Below are positions 41,055-49,028 of a DNA stretch of 64,000 bases, one piece after another. Position numbers and translations under genes: made by a program. Position 1 is the first letter of the stretch. Each line of letters opens with the position of its first letter. Location: contig NZ_BOOA01000036.1 of assembly GCF_016862995.1 (NCBI RefSeq), positions 25,149-89,148 of the forward strand, read 5' to 3'. Source of the DNA: Acrocarpospora phusangensis (GTDB lineage: Bacteria > Actinomycetota > Actinomycetes > Streptosporangiales > Streptosporangiaceae). The notes beneath the pieces were generated by a model, which was given only the letters and a program-made list of their open reading frames with translations, searched no databases and was not told the DNA's origin.

Positions 41055-41840
41055 TCAGGTCACCCGGGTGACGGGCATTCGGGGGACCACCCGCGCCGCC
41101 GTACGGGCGAGCAGTTCGACCTGTTCCTCGGTGAGCTCCATGACGACCTGGGAACGGATCAGGCCCGCGATCTTGCGCGGGTACGCGACGGTCAGCCCTT
41201 CGCCCGTCACGATGCCGCCCCGGCCCTCGACGCGTCCGCCGTGCAGGGCCAGCACGGGGGCGATCGTCACCTCGATTCCCGTCTCCTTTGTCAGGAGTTG
41301 GGCGAGGGCGGTTCCGGCGGCGAGCAGGCCCTTGGCGACGGTCGTGCCGTACTTCTCGTCGAAGAAGAGGCGGCCGCCGTAGCGGGCGACGACCGTGTCG
41401 GGGCCCCAGGCTTCGTTGTCGATGAGCCAGAGGCCGTTGGGGCCGATGACCAGGTGGTCGATGGAGGCCTGGCCGGGGACGGCGCGGCCGTCCATGACGC
41501 GGTAGCCGTACCGGCGGAGTATGAGGCGCAGGAGGCGGCCGGTGCGGACCTCGCCGCGGCGTTTGCCGCGCCAGACGGCGGTGCGCTCGTGGGCGCGCCA
41601 GGCGATCAGGAAGTCGACGCCGCCGGCGAGGGCGGCGGTGAGCAGGCCGATGGCGAACGGGTTGGCCCAGCCGAAGCGGTAGGCCATGAGGTTGCCGATC
41701 AGGAAGCCGACGGCGGTGACGGCCGCGCGCACGCGGAGCCGGTTCTTGCGGCCGGCCATCCAGAACGTCAAATAGAGATTCTGGGGAGAAGAGCCGGTGA
41801 ACTTCGCATCGCGCGGGACATAAATGGACCCACTTGCCAC
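41055..41840 (-). CDS. NERD-domain membrane protein
   Basis: 261-residue protein with two membrane helices (about 42-82; AAVTAVGFLIGNLMAYRFG and FAIGLLTAALAGGVDFLIAW) and a NERD (nuclease-related) domain (about 100-215; GEVRTGRLLRLILRRYGYRV, GQASIDHLVIGPNGLWLIDN with the Asp-His and Asp positions of the fold). GTG 41840 was chosen because GGGGGAG lies seven bases before it; an open frame extends upstream but has no good start. An IdeR-like iron box lies 18-36 nt before the start, which predicts iron-dependent repression. Function unknown. Confidence 0.78.
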   Translation of the reverse strand: MASGSIYVPRDAKFTGSSPQNLYLTFWMAGRKNRLRVRAAVTAVGFLIGNLMAYRFGWANPFAIGLLTAALAGGVDFLIAWRAHERTAVWRGKRRGEVRTGRLLRLILRRYGYRVMDGRAVPGQASIDHLVIGPNGLWLIDNEAWGPDTVVARYGGRLFFDEKYGTTVAKGLLAAGTALAQLLTKETGIEVTIAPVLALHGGRVEGRGGIVTGEGLTVAYPRKIAGLIRSQVVMELTEEQVELLARTAARVVPRMPVTRVT

Positions 41841-41857
41841 CTTACCGCTCCCCCACC

Positions 41858-41876
41858 TTAGGTCTGCTTTACCTAA
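41858..41876. promoter_or_regulatory. IdeR/DmdR-type iron box
   Basis: TTAGGTCTGCTTTACCTAA has both half-sites identical to the IdeR/DmdR consensus (TTAGGT-N7-ACCTAA) over 19 bp. It lies just upstream of the NERD gene's ribosome binding site, where a bound repressor would cover the promoter. Confidence 0.65.
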
Positions 41877-41993
41877 GTTGTACCCAATCGGGAGTTCCAA
41901 GTCTCGCAAGGTGATGTAATTAACACACTCCCGCCATCTCGGATCGGTTTTGCCGTCAACGCGGGCGGACCGGCGGCAAGTCCGAACTTCTTG

Positions 41994-42007
41994 ACCGACC
42001 AGTCGGT
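41994..42007. promoter_or_regulatory. TetR operator before the regulator gene
   Basis: ACCGACCAGTCGGT, with 6-bp perfect arms and a 2-bp centre, lies 30 bp before the TetR start. The 18-mer ACCGACCAGTCGGTATGC recurs with one change at 47104-47121, before the acyl-CoA dehydrogenase operon. Likely site for autoregulation. Confidence 0.65.
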
Positions 42008-42036
42008 ATGCTGGTCGTGGCAAAGGAGGCCCACCC

Positions 42037-42636
42037 ATGGCGCGTACGGCATCGACGACGGTCGAGGAACCTGTCCGGCAACGGCTGCTCTCCGTGGCGA
42101 CCCGGCTGTTCGCCGAGCGCGGCTTCGAGGGCACGTCGGTCCAGGAGATCGTGGCGGCGGCCGGAGTCACCAAGGGCGCCATGTACCACTATTTCGACTC
42201 CAAAGATGATCTGCTCCACGAGATCTACGCCCGGGTGCTGCGCATGCAGATGGAGCGTCTGACCAGGTTCGCGGAGGGCGAGAGCCCGATCGAGGAACGG
42301 CTGCACGCCGCGGCGCTGGACGTGGTCGTCACCACGGTCGAGAACCTGGACGACTCGAAGATCTTCTTCAGGTCGAACCACCAGCTCTCGCCGGAGACCC
42401 GCAAGGTCGTCCGAGCCGAGCGCCGCCGCTACCACGAACGATTCCGCGACCTGGTCATCGAGGGCCAGAACACCGGAACGTTCCGGTCGGACATTCCCGC
42501 CGAAATGGCGGTCGACTTCTTCTTCGGCTCGGTCCACCACCTCGGCACCTGGTACCACCCGGAGGGCCACCTCTCCGGCCAGGAGGTCGGCCGCTACTTC
42601 GCCGACCTCCTGCTCGCGTCCCTGCGCCCCGAATAG
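42037..42636 (+). CDS. TetR-family regulator of the adjacent acyl-CoA operon
   Basis: 199-residue TetR repressor. The HTH (about 28-60) reads GTSVQEIVAAAGVTKGAMYHYFDSKDDLL. The C-terminal ligand domain is helical and resembles the KstR2/FadR-like group acting on acyl-CoA. ATG 42037 follows AAAGGAGG at seven bases. A candidate operator precedes it and the same sequence precedes the minus-strand acyl-CoA operon, whose last gene converges on it one base away. An acyl-CoA is the likely inducer (inference). Confidence 0.87.
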   Translation: MARTASTTVEEPVRQRLLSVATRLFAERGFEGTSVQEIVAAAGVTKGAMYHYFDSKDDLLHEIYARVLRMQMERLTRFAEGESPIEERLHAAALDVVVTTVENLDDSKIFFRSNHQLSPETRKVVRAERRRYHERFRDLVIEGQNTGTFRSDIPAEMAVDFFFGSVHHLGTWYHPEGHLSGQEVGRYFADLLLASLRPE

Positions 42637-42637
42637 A

Positions 42638-43705
42638 TCAGGCGGGCGCCGGCAGATCCGCCAGATCGGCCAGAGCGTCCCGATGGTCCCCGGGCGTGCC
42701 CAGCGCGATCTCGTCAGCCTTGGCGCGCTTCAGATACAGGTGGGCGGGATGCTCCCACGTCATCCCGATGCCGCCGTGCAACTGCACACACTCCTCAGCC
42801 GCGTGTACGGCCACCGCTCCGCAGTGCGCCTGCGCGACCGCCACCGCGACCCGGGCCGACTGCGACCACCCGGAGGCGAGCTGGTCGGCGGCGTTCCGGC
42901 AGGCGGCACGCGCGCCGACGATCTCCAGCCAGAGATCGGCCAGCCGGTGCTTCAACGCCTGGAAGGACCCGACCGGCCGCGCGAACTGGGTACGTTCCCG
43001 CAGGTAGCCGACCGTGCTGTCCAGACACCATTCGGCGATGCCGAGCTGTTCGGAGGCGAGCAGCCCGGCCCCGAAGGCGAGCGAGTCCCGAAGCGCGCCC
43101 GGCTCGGTCGCGACGATCCGCGCGTCGGCCGAGGCGAGGTCCACGGTCGCGACCACCCGAGTGGTGTCGAGCGAGGTCACCGGCGTCACGGTGACACCCG
43201 GATCATCGGCGGCCACCACGGCGAGCCCGGCCTCCACCGGAACGAGAAGAACGTCCGCCACATCCGCACCCGCGACCGCGGCGATCCGCCCACTGATCAC
43301 CGACTCCTTGACCCGCACATCTGCGCCTGCGGGCCGGTAGGGCGAGGACGCGAAAGGCACGGCGAGCGCCGCCGTGGACTCCCCCACCGCGAGGCGTTCC
43401 AGCAGGTCGCCGACCTCGGCCGCGTCGGCGGCGAGCAGCGCCCTGGTCGCCAGGACGGCGCTGGTCAGGAACGGAACCGGCGCCACCGTGCGCCCGAGCT
43501 CCTCCAGGACCACGGCCGCCTCCCGGGCCGAGGCCCCGGCGCCGCCGAGCTCCTCCGGGATCAGCAGCCCGGCCACGCCGATATCCCGGGCCAGCGCCTT
43601 CCACAACCCGCCGTCGTCGGCCGCGCCCGGACTGGTCTTGTCGGCGAGCAGATCCCGGACCGCGGCCCGCAGCTGGTCCTCGATCTCGCTGTACAGCAGG
43701 CTCAT
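42638..43705 (-). CDS. Acyl-CoA dehydrogenase subunit (small, divergent)
   Basis: 355-residue acyl-CoA dehydrogenase-family protein: N-terminal helices (SEIEDQLRAAVRDLLAD), VAGLLIPEELGGAGAS, and a C-terminal helical domain (REERTQFARPVGSFQALKHRLADLW, ECVQLHGGIGMTWEHPAHLYLKRAK). It is shorter and more divergent in the middle beta domain than usual, as seen in the partner subunit of actinobacterial alpha2beta2 dehydrogenases. Its ATG overlaps the stop of the preceding dehydrogenase gene (ATGA), supporting a heteromeric complex with it. Confidence 0.85.
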   Translation of the reverse strand: MSLLYSEIEDQLRAAVRDLLADKTSPGAADDGGLWKALARDIGVAGLLIPEELGGAGASAREAAVVLEELGRTVAPVPFLTSAVLATRALLAADAAEVGDLLERLAVGESTAALAVPFASSPYRPAGADVRVKESVISGRIAAVAGADVADVLLVPVEAGLAVVAADDPGVTVTPVTSLDTTRVVATVDLASADARIVATEPGALRDSLAFGAGLLASEQLGIAEWCLDSTVGYLRERTQFARPVGSFQALKHRLADLWLEIVGARAACRNAADQLASGWSQSARVAVAVAQAHCGAVAVHAAEECVQLHGGIGMTWEHPAHLYLKRAKADEIALGTPGDHRDALADLADLPAPA

Positions 43706-44874
43706 CGGGGCAGGTCCTTCCACGGCACGTCCTTGTCCACGCGGGGCTCGGAGGGCAGGCCGAGCACCCGCTCGGCCACGATGTTGCGCAGGATCTCCGA
43801 GGTGCCGCCCTCGATCGAGTTGCCCTTCGCGCGCAGGTAGCGGTAGCCGGCCTCGCGGCCGAGGAAGTCGACGCCGTCGGAGCGGCGGAAGCTCCAGTCG
43901 TCGTAGAGCAGCCCCTCGTCGCGGAGCAGTTCCACCTCGAAGCCGGAGGCCTCCTGGTGCAGCTTGGCGAACAGGAGCTTCATCCCGGAGCCTTCCGGCC
44001 CGGGGTGGCCCGCCGCCAGCTGCTCCCGGAGCCGTGCCCCGGTCAGCCGCATGACCTCGCTGTTCACCCAGAGCCTGAGCAGCCGCTGGTGCAGGTCGTG
44101 GGTGCGCAGCTCGGGCCGTTCCCGCCAGGTGTCGGCGATCATGCCGACCATGGTCCGGCGTCCTCCCGGCATGCCGCCGCCGATGGCCACACGCTCGTTC
44201 ATCAGCGTCGTCTGGGCCACCCGCCAGCCGTCCCCGATCTGGCCGAGCCGCAGGTCGTCACTGAGCCGCACCCCGGTGAGGAACACCTCGTTGAACTCCG
44301 CCTCGCCGGTGATCTGGCGGAGCGGGCGCACCTCCACGCCGGGCGCGTGCATGTCGCAGATGAAATAGGTGATCCCGCGATGCTTGGGCACATCCGGATC
44401 CGTACGGGCGACCAGGATGCCCCACCGCGACAGATGCGCGCCCGAGGTCCAGACCTTCTGGCCGTCCACGATCCACTCGTCGCCGTCCCGGACCGCCCGG
44501 GTGGCGAGCGAGGCGAGGTCGGAGCCGGCGCCGGGTTCGCTGAACAGCTGGCACCAGACCTCCTCCCCCGTCCAGAGCGGGCGCAGGAAACGCTGTTTCT
44601 GCTCCTCCGTCCCGTACGCCAGGATCGTGGGCGCGGCCATGCCGAGGCCGATCGCGATCCGGCCGGGGTCGTTGTCGGGCGTCCCGCGCAGGAGCTGGTC
44701 CACCAGTGGCTGCCGGTCGCGCGGAAGGCCGAGACCGCCGAGGCCGGGCGGGAAGAACACCCAGGCCAGGCCGGCGTCGAAGCGCGCGCGCAGGAACTCC
44801 ATCGGGTCTGTCGTCGCCGGGTCGTGCTCGGCCAGGAACGCGGCAACCCGCTCCCGTACCGCTGTCGCGTCCAC
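43702..44874 (-). CDS. Acyl-CoA dehydrogenase subunit (large)
   Basis: 390-residue acyl-CoA dehydrogenase. The FAD/substrate segment CQLFSEPGAGSDLASL, the beta-domain DGQKVWTSGAHLSRWGILVART, and C-terminal GNSIEGGTSEILRNIVAERVLGLP are canonical. It likely forms an alpha2beta2 tetramer with the following overlapping gene, as described for paired mycobacterial FadE proteins. GTG 44874 is preceded by GGGGA. A 68-nt gap separates it from the upstream dehydrogenase gene of the same operon. Confidence 0.88.
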   Translation of the reverse strand: MDATAVRERVAAFLAEHDPATTDPMEFLRARFDAGLAWVFFPPGLGGLGLPRDRQPLVDQLLRGTPDNDPGRIAIGLGMAAPTILAYGTEEQKQRFLRPLWTGEEVWCQLFSEPGAGSDLASLATRAVRDGDEWIVDGQKVWTSGAHLSRWGILVARTDPDVPKHRGITYFICDMHAPGVEVRPLRQITGEAEFNEVFLTGVRLSDDLRLGQIGDGWRVAQTTLMNERVAIGGGMPGGRRTMVGMIADTWRERPELRTHDLHQRLLRLWVNSEVMRLTGARLREQLAAGHPGPEGSGMKLLFAKLHQEASGFEVELLRDEGLLYDDWSFRRSDGVDFLGREAGYRYLRAKGNSIEGGTSEILRNIVAERVLGLPSEPRVDKDVPWKDLPR

Positions 44875-44942
44875 CTATGTTCCCCTTTGTTGTGATGGAC
44901 CCCAGTCGTACCGCATGATCAACCGGATGGGCATCGGTGCAA

Positions 44943-46154
44943 TCACCTGCTCATGTACTTCTTCAGTTCGCGGTAGGCGAGGGAGCGTTTGTGCACCTCG
45001 TCGGGCCCGTCGGCGAAGCGCAGGCTGCGGGCGCCCGCCCAGAGGCCGGCCAGCGGGAAGTCCTGGCTGACGCCGCCGGCGCCGTGCACCTGGATGGCCT
45101 TGTCGAGGATCCATTCCACGGCGATGGGTGTGGCGATCTTGATGGCCTGGATCTCGGTGTGGGCGCCCTGGTTGCCGACGGTGTCCATCAGCCAGGCGGT
45201 CTTCAGGACCAGCAGGCGGAGCTGCTCGATCTTCACCCGCGACTCGGCGATCCAGTCCTGGACGACGCCCTGCTGCGCGATGGGCTTGCCGAACGTGCTG
45301 CGGCCGAGCGCGCGCCTGCACATCATCTCCACGGCGCGTTCGGCCATGCCGATCAGGCGCATGCAGTGGTGGATGCGGCCGGGCCCGAGCCGTGCCTGGG
45401 CGATGGCGAATCCGCCGCCCTGCTCGCCGATGAGGTGGTCGGCCGGCACCCGGACGTCCTCGAAGAGCAGTTCGGCGTGGCCGCCGTGGTCGCCGTCGTT
45501 GTAGCCGAAGACGGTCATCCCGCGCTTCACGGTCAGACCAGGGGTGTCCCGGGGCACGAGGATCTGGCTCTGCCGCCGGTGCGAAGGCGCGTCGGGGTCG
45601 GTGAGGCCCATCACGATGAAGATCTTGCAGTTGGGGTTCATCGCGCCGGTGATGAACCATTTGCGGCCGTTGATCACATACTCGTCGCCGTCACGGGCAA
45701 TGGAGGTGGCGATGTTGGTGGCGTCGGAGGAGGCGACGTCGGGTTCGGTCATCGCGAACGCGGACCGGATCTCGCCGCGGAGCAGCGGTTCCAGGTATTC
45801 CTTGCGCTGCCAATCGGTGCCGAACTGGGCGAGGACCTCCATGTTGCCGGTGTCGGGCGCGGCGCAGTTGGTGGCGGCGGGGGCGATGGCCGGGGAGCGG
45901 CCCATGATCTCGGCAAGCGGCGCGTACTGCAGGTTGGTGAGGCCGGCGCCGCCGTGGTCGCCGGGCAGGAACAGGTTCCAGAGGCCACGCCGGCGGGCCT
46001 CCTGCTTGAGGTCCTCCAGCAGCGGCGGAGCGCTCCAACCGCTCTCCGCCGCCTGCTCCTCGAACGCGCTCTCGGCCGGATAGACGCATTCGTCCATGAA
46101 GGCCGACAGCCGCCCGGCCAGCTCCTTCGTCGTCTCGTCATAGCCGAAGTTCAT
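44943..46154 (-). CDS. ACAD10/11-like acyl-CoA dehydrogenase
   Basis: 403-residue acyl-CoA dehydrogenase with the canonical FAD segment FAMTEPDVASSDATNI, DGDEYVINGRKWFITGAMNP and C-terminal IQVHGAGGVSQDFPLAG. Its ATG overlaps the stop of a phosphotransferase gene, reproducing as two proteins the order kinase-dehydrogenase that is fused in eukaryotic ACAD10/ACAD11. Those enzymes, and bacterial LvaA/LvaC, convert 4-hydroxyacyl-CoA to 3-hydroxyacyl-CoA through a phosphorylated intermediate. The same route is the likely function here, by analogy. Confidence 0.87.
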   Translation of the reverse strand: MNFGYDETTKELAGRLSAFMDECVYPAESAFEEQAAESGWSAPPLLEDLKQEARRRGLWNLFLPGDHGGAGLTNLQYAPLAEIMGRSPAIAPAATNCAAPDTGNMEVLAQFGTDWQRKEYLEPLLRGEIRSAFAMTEPDVASSDATNIATSIARDGDEYVINGRKWFITGAMNPNCKIFIVMGLTDPDAPSHRRQSQILVPRDTPGLTVKRGMTVFGYNDGDHGGHAELLFEDVRVPADHLIGEQGGGFAIAQARLGPGRIHHCMRLIGMAERAVEMMCRRALGRSTFGKPIAQQGVVQDWIAESRVKIEQLRLLVLKTAWLMDTVGNQGAHTEIQAIKIATPIAVEWILDKAIQVHGAGGVSQDFPLAGLWAGARSLRFADGPDEVHKRSLAYRELKKYMSR

Positions 46155-47092
46155 TGTCCGACCTCTCTCAGACCGCGCTCGACCAGCGGTTCGACCGTGG
46201 CGCCGATCTCGGCGAAGCCGTCCCCGACGGTGAGACCCTGGGTGTAGCGGAAGTGGATGCCCTCGGCGATCACCGCGAGCTTGAAGCAGGCCAGGCCGAC
46301 ATACCACCCGAGTCTGGACAGGTCGCGGCCGGACGCCTTGGCGTAGTGACCGGCGAGATCGCCGGTGTCGGTGGCGAAGCCCGTGTCGAGCATGGCGAAG
46401 TCGCCGTACAGCAGGAACAGGGCGAGGTCGGTGAGGGGATCTCCGAGGGTGGACATCTCCCAGTCGAGCACGGCCATGAGCTTCCCGCCCTCGATGAGGG
46501 TGTTGCCCAGTTTGAAGTCGCCGTGCACGATCGCGGGCGGGCCCGAGTCGGGGACGGCACGCGCCAGCCGCTCGTGCAGCTCGTCGATCCCGGCCACCTC
46601 CCGGCTGCGCGAGGCGTCCAGCTGCCGCTTCCAGCGGGTGACCTGCCGGGTCAGGAAGCCCTCCGGCCTGCCGAAGTCGCCGAGCCCGACGGTCTCCGGG
46701 TCGATGGAGTGCAGGGCGGCGAGCACGTCGGTCAACTCGCGGGCCAGCTGCGGCGTGATGGACGGCTGGCCGCCGGGCACGAACTCCATCACGTAGAAGG
46801 GCGCGCCGACGACCTCGGGATCCTGGCAGAGATGGTAGGTGCGCGGGACGGGGACGGGCGTGTCCTGCAAGGCGGACATCACGCGATATTCCCGGCTCAT
46901 GTCGTGCGCCGTGGCGAGCACGTGGCCCAACGGCGGACGCCGGACCACGAGCGTGCGGGACGCGTCCCGGACGACGTAGGTGAGATTGGACTTGCCGCCC
47001 TGGATCACCTCGGCGGTGAGCGGCCCTCGGGTGAGGCCGATCCGCTCCAGATGATCGGCGAGACGGACAAGATCGAGGCCGGGAACATTCAC
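46151..47092 (-). CDS. Phosphotransferase of ACAD11 N-terminal type (APH fold)
   Basis: 313-residue aminoglycoside-phosphotransferase-fold kinase. VIQGGKSNLTYVVRD is the nucleotide loop, RTLVVRRPP carries the Lys/Arg position, IVHGDFKLGNTLIEGG is the catalytic loop with Asp and Asn, and LDWEMSTLGDPLTDLALFL the metal-binding Asp. These motifs match the kinase half of ACAD10/11 and LvaA, not antibiotic-resistance APHs. It is the first gene of the operon and follows a TetR-type operator by 11 bp. Expected role: phosphorylation of a 4-hydroxyacyl-CoA. Confidence 0.85.
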   Translation of the reverse strand: MNVPGLDLVRLADHLERIGLTRGPLTAEVIQGGKSNLTYVVRDASRTLVVRRPPLGHVLATAHDMSREYRVMSALQDTPVPVPRTYHLCQDPEVVGAPFYVMEFVPGGQPSITPQLARELTDVLAALHSIDPETVGLGDFGRPEGFLTRQVTRWKRQLDASRSREVAGIDELHERLARAVPDSGPPAIVHGDFKLGNTLIEGGKLMAVLDWEMSTLGDPLTDLALFLLYGDFAMLDTGFATDTGDLAGHYAKASGRDLSRLGWYVGLACFKLAVIAEGIHFRYTQGLTVGDGFAEIGATVEPLVERGLREVGQ

Positions 47093-47103
47093 CCCCGCAG
47101 CGT

Positions 47104-47117
47104 ACCGACCAGCCGGT
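47104..47117. promoter_or_regulatory. TetR operator before the acyl-CoA operon and YdeI gene
   Basis: ACCGACCAGCCGGT matches the operator in front of the TetR gene at 13 of 14 positions (17 of 18 including flanking ATGC). It lies between the divergent phosphotransferase and YdeI-like genes, 12 bp from the former start, and could control both. Confidence 0.65.
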
Positions 47118-47132
47118 ATGCCTGTCGAACGC

Positions 47133-47138
47133 TACCCT
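47133..47138 (+). promoter_or_regulatory. -10 element of a leaderless promoter
   Basis: TACCCT fits TANNNT and lies exactly six bases before the ATG at 47145, so transcription would start at or next to the start codon. No Shine-Dalgarno is present. Confidence 0.5.
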
Positions 47139-47144
47139 TACGTT

Positions 47145-47729
47145 ATGGAGCCAATGTTCTTTTCGACCCCCGAGTTCTGGCGTGAATGGCTGGCCGCCAA
47201 CCACGAGGCACAGACCGAACTGTGGGTGGGCTACTACAAGGTCTCCACCGGGAAACCCAGCATCACGTGGCCGGAGTCGGTCGACCAGGCACTCTGTTTC
47301 GGGTGGATCGACGGCGTGCGCAAGAGCGTGGACGAGGACTCCTACAAGATCAGGTTCACGCCACGGAGGCCCCGGAGTATCTGGAGCGCCGTCAATATCG
47401 GGAGATTTCGGGAATTAGCCGACCAGGGGTTGGTGCACCCGATGGGGCAGGCCGCGTTCGATCAACGTGCGGCGGAGCGGTCCGCGGTCTACTCGTACGA
47501 GCAGGGCCAGGTGGCCGGGCTTCCGGGCGAGTACGAGGAGAGGTTCCGCGCGCAGCCGGCGGCGTGGGACTGGTTCCAGAAGCAGGCGCCGTACTATCGG
47601 CGGACCGCCGCGCACTGGGTGACCAGCGCGAAGAAGGAGGAGACGCGCCTCAGACGGCTCAGCCAATTGATCGAGGACTCGGCCGAGGGCCGGCGGATTG
47701 GGCCGCTGAGGCCGCCCGGGCAGAAGTGA
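47145..47729 (+). CDS. YdeI/OmdA-family protein
   Basis: 194-residue YdeI/OmpD-associated family protein: FFSTPEFWREWLAANHE, ELWVGYYKVSTGKPSITWPE, DQALCFGWIDGVRKSVDEDS and RFTPRRPRSIWSAVNI are the family core, followed by a helical C-terminal region (YYRRTAAHWVTSAKKEETRLRR). The biochemical role is unknown; E. coli YdeI is linked to antimicrobial peptide resistance. ATG 47145 is preferred over an upstream start, which would cover the operator. Confidence 0.87.
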   Translation: MEPMFFSTPEFWREWLAANHEAQTELWVGYYKVSTGKPSITWPESVDQALCFGWIDGVRKSVDEDSYKIRFTPRRPRSIWSAVNIGRFRELADQGLVHPMGQAAFDQRAAERSAVYSYEQGQVAGLPGEYEERFRAQPAAWDWFQKQAPYYRRTAAHWVTSAKKEETRLRRLSQLIEDSAEGRRIGPLRPPGQK

Positions 47730-47785
47730 AAGTGGTCTCCCGTTTCCCGCCGGGAGTGGCCATCCATCGGTGACCACTCCCGCTC

Positions 47786-47791
47786 TAGGCT
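47786..47791 (+). promoter_or_regulatory. -10 element of a leaderless promoter
   Basis: TAGGCT (TANNNT) lies seven bases before the ATG of the GNAT gene, with no Shine-Dalgarno between, indicating a leaderless transcript. Confidence 0.45.
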
Positions 47792-47798
47792 GACGGGC

Positions 47799-48392
47799 AT
47801 GACCGCCACGATGCCCGCTCCCGTCACCCTCGAAGGCCGATTCGTACGCCTTGAGCCGCTCACCCTCGACCACGTCCCCGACCTGTTCGCGGCCGGAGGC
47901 GGCGATGACGACGTGTGGCGCTGGATGCCCGCCCCGACTCCCCGGACCGAGCAGGACATGAGCGCCCTGGCGGCGAAACTGATCGTCGATCCGCACACGA
48001 CACCGCTGGCGGTCATCCACGACAACCGTGCGGTCGGCTGGTCCACCTACCTCGACTGCCCCGGATTCGACGCCAGCGTGGAGATCGGCTGGACCTGGTA
48101 CGGCCAGGCCCACTGGCGCTCCCCCGTCAACACCGAATGCAAGATCCTCCTGATCGACCACGCCATCGACAAACTGGGCTTCAACCGCGTCCAGCTCAAG
48201 ACCGACAACATGAACATCCGCTCCCAGACGGCCATCCGGCGGATCGGCGGCGTCCACGAGGGCACCCTCCGCCGCCACCGCCCGCGCCCTGACGGCACCT
48301 GGCGGGACACGGTCGTCTTCAGCATCCTGGACGACGAGTGGCCTCCCCACCGCACCCGCCTCCAGGCCCGGCTGGACCTCCCGCAGCGTTAG
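47799..48392 (+). CDS. GNAT acetyltransferase (RimJ/RimL type)
   Basis: 197-residue GNAT-family N-acetyltransferase: GRFVRLEPLTLDHVPDLFAA at the N-terminus, VEIGWTWYGQAHWRSPVNTE, then AIDKLGFNRVQLKTDNMNIR, IRRIGGVHEGTLRRHR and DTVVFSILDDEW, the ribosomal-protein-acetyltransferase-like pattern. The substrate is unknown. Its TAG overlaps the TAA of the convergent TetR gene. Confidence 0.9.
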   Translation: MTATMPAPVTLEGRFVRLEPLTLDHVPDLFAAGGGDDDVWRWMPAPTPRTEQDMSALAAKLIVDPHTTPLAVIHDNRAVGWSTYLDCPGFDASVEIGWTWYGQAHWRSPVNTECKILLIDHAIDKLGFNRVQLKTDNMNIRSQTAIRRIGGVHEGTLRRHRPRPDGTWRDTVVFSILDDEWPPHRTRLQARLDLPQR

Positions 48393-48973
48393 AACAGAGC
48401 CGGGAGGATTCCGGTGAGGAATTCGGTGAAGGCGGCCTTCAGGTCGTCGCGGGACGGGGTCGTGCCGGCGCCCACGACCGCGTCGAAGAGCATGCCTTCG
48501 CCGTAGGCGACGATCTGGCGGCCGTGCCGTACCGGATCGGGGGAGCCTGCGGCGGTGAGGAGGGCGACGGCGGGGTCGCGGAAGCGGCGGCCGATCTCGT
48601 CGTAGATCTTGCGCAGTTCGGGGCGGCGGGTGGCTTCGAGGGCGAGTTCGTAGCGCGCGACGGTGCGGTTCCTGTCGACGGTGATGGCCAGGTGCATGGA
48701 TTCGGCCATCACGTCGGCGAGGCCGGCGAGCAGGTCGGGGCCGGGCGGGGCGGCGCGGTGGAGCAGCGCGGCGAAGTGGGCCTCCTCCAGTTCGGTGAGG
48801 CGGGCCAGGGTCAGCTCCAGGAGCGCGGCGCGGGTGCGGGCCAGGTTGGAGGTCGAGCCGGAGGGCAGGCCGGCCTCCTCGTCGACGGCGCGGTGGGTGA
48901 GGCCGCGCATGCCGCGTCCGGCCAGGATCGCGATGGCCGTGTCCCCGATGAGCGCGCTTCGTGCTGTCGTCAT
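48389..48973 (-). CDS. TetR-family regulator of the divergent monooxygenase
   Basis: 194-residue TetR-like repressor. HTH: DTAIAILAGRGMRGLTHRAVDEEAGLPSGSTSN at about 10-42. The helical ligand domain follows. ATG 48973 is 8 bp from a perfect 16-bp palindrome and 30 bp from a second similar one, which together fill the intergenic region with the FAD monooxygenase gene. This layout is typical of a repressor controlling itself and a divergent oxidoreductase (TetR/flavin monooxygenase). Confidence 0.86.
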   Translation of the reverse strand: MTTARSALIGDTAIAILAGRGMRGLTHRAVDEEAGLPSGSTSNLARTRAALLELTLARLTELEEAHFAALLHRAAPPGPDLLAGLADVMAESMHLAITVDRNRTVARYELALEATRRPELRKIYDEIGRRFRDPAVALLTAAGSPDPVRHGRQIVAYGEGMLFDAVVGAGTTPSRDDLKAAFTEFLTGILPALF

Positions 48974-48981
48974 TCCCCTGA

Positions 48982-49019
48982 TACTACAGCTGTAGTACAG
49001 TGGCACTACAGATGTAGTG
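48982..49019. promoter_or_regulatory. Paired TetR operators
   Basis: TACTACAGCTGTAGTA (48982-48997) is a perfect 16-bp palindrome, and CACTACAGATGTAGTG (49004-49019) has 7-bp perfect arms around GA. Centres are 22 bp apart, about two helical turns, so two dimers could bind the same face. The second site overlaps the monooxygenase Shine-Dalgarno. Confidence 0.7.
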
Positions 49020-49028
49020 GAGGTCATG

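Noticed and set aside
46151..47092. APH-fold gene considered as aminoglycoside resistance
   Set aside because: Motifs and operon position match the ACAD10/11 and LvaA kinase group, not resistance enzymes.
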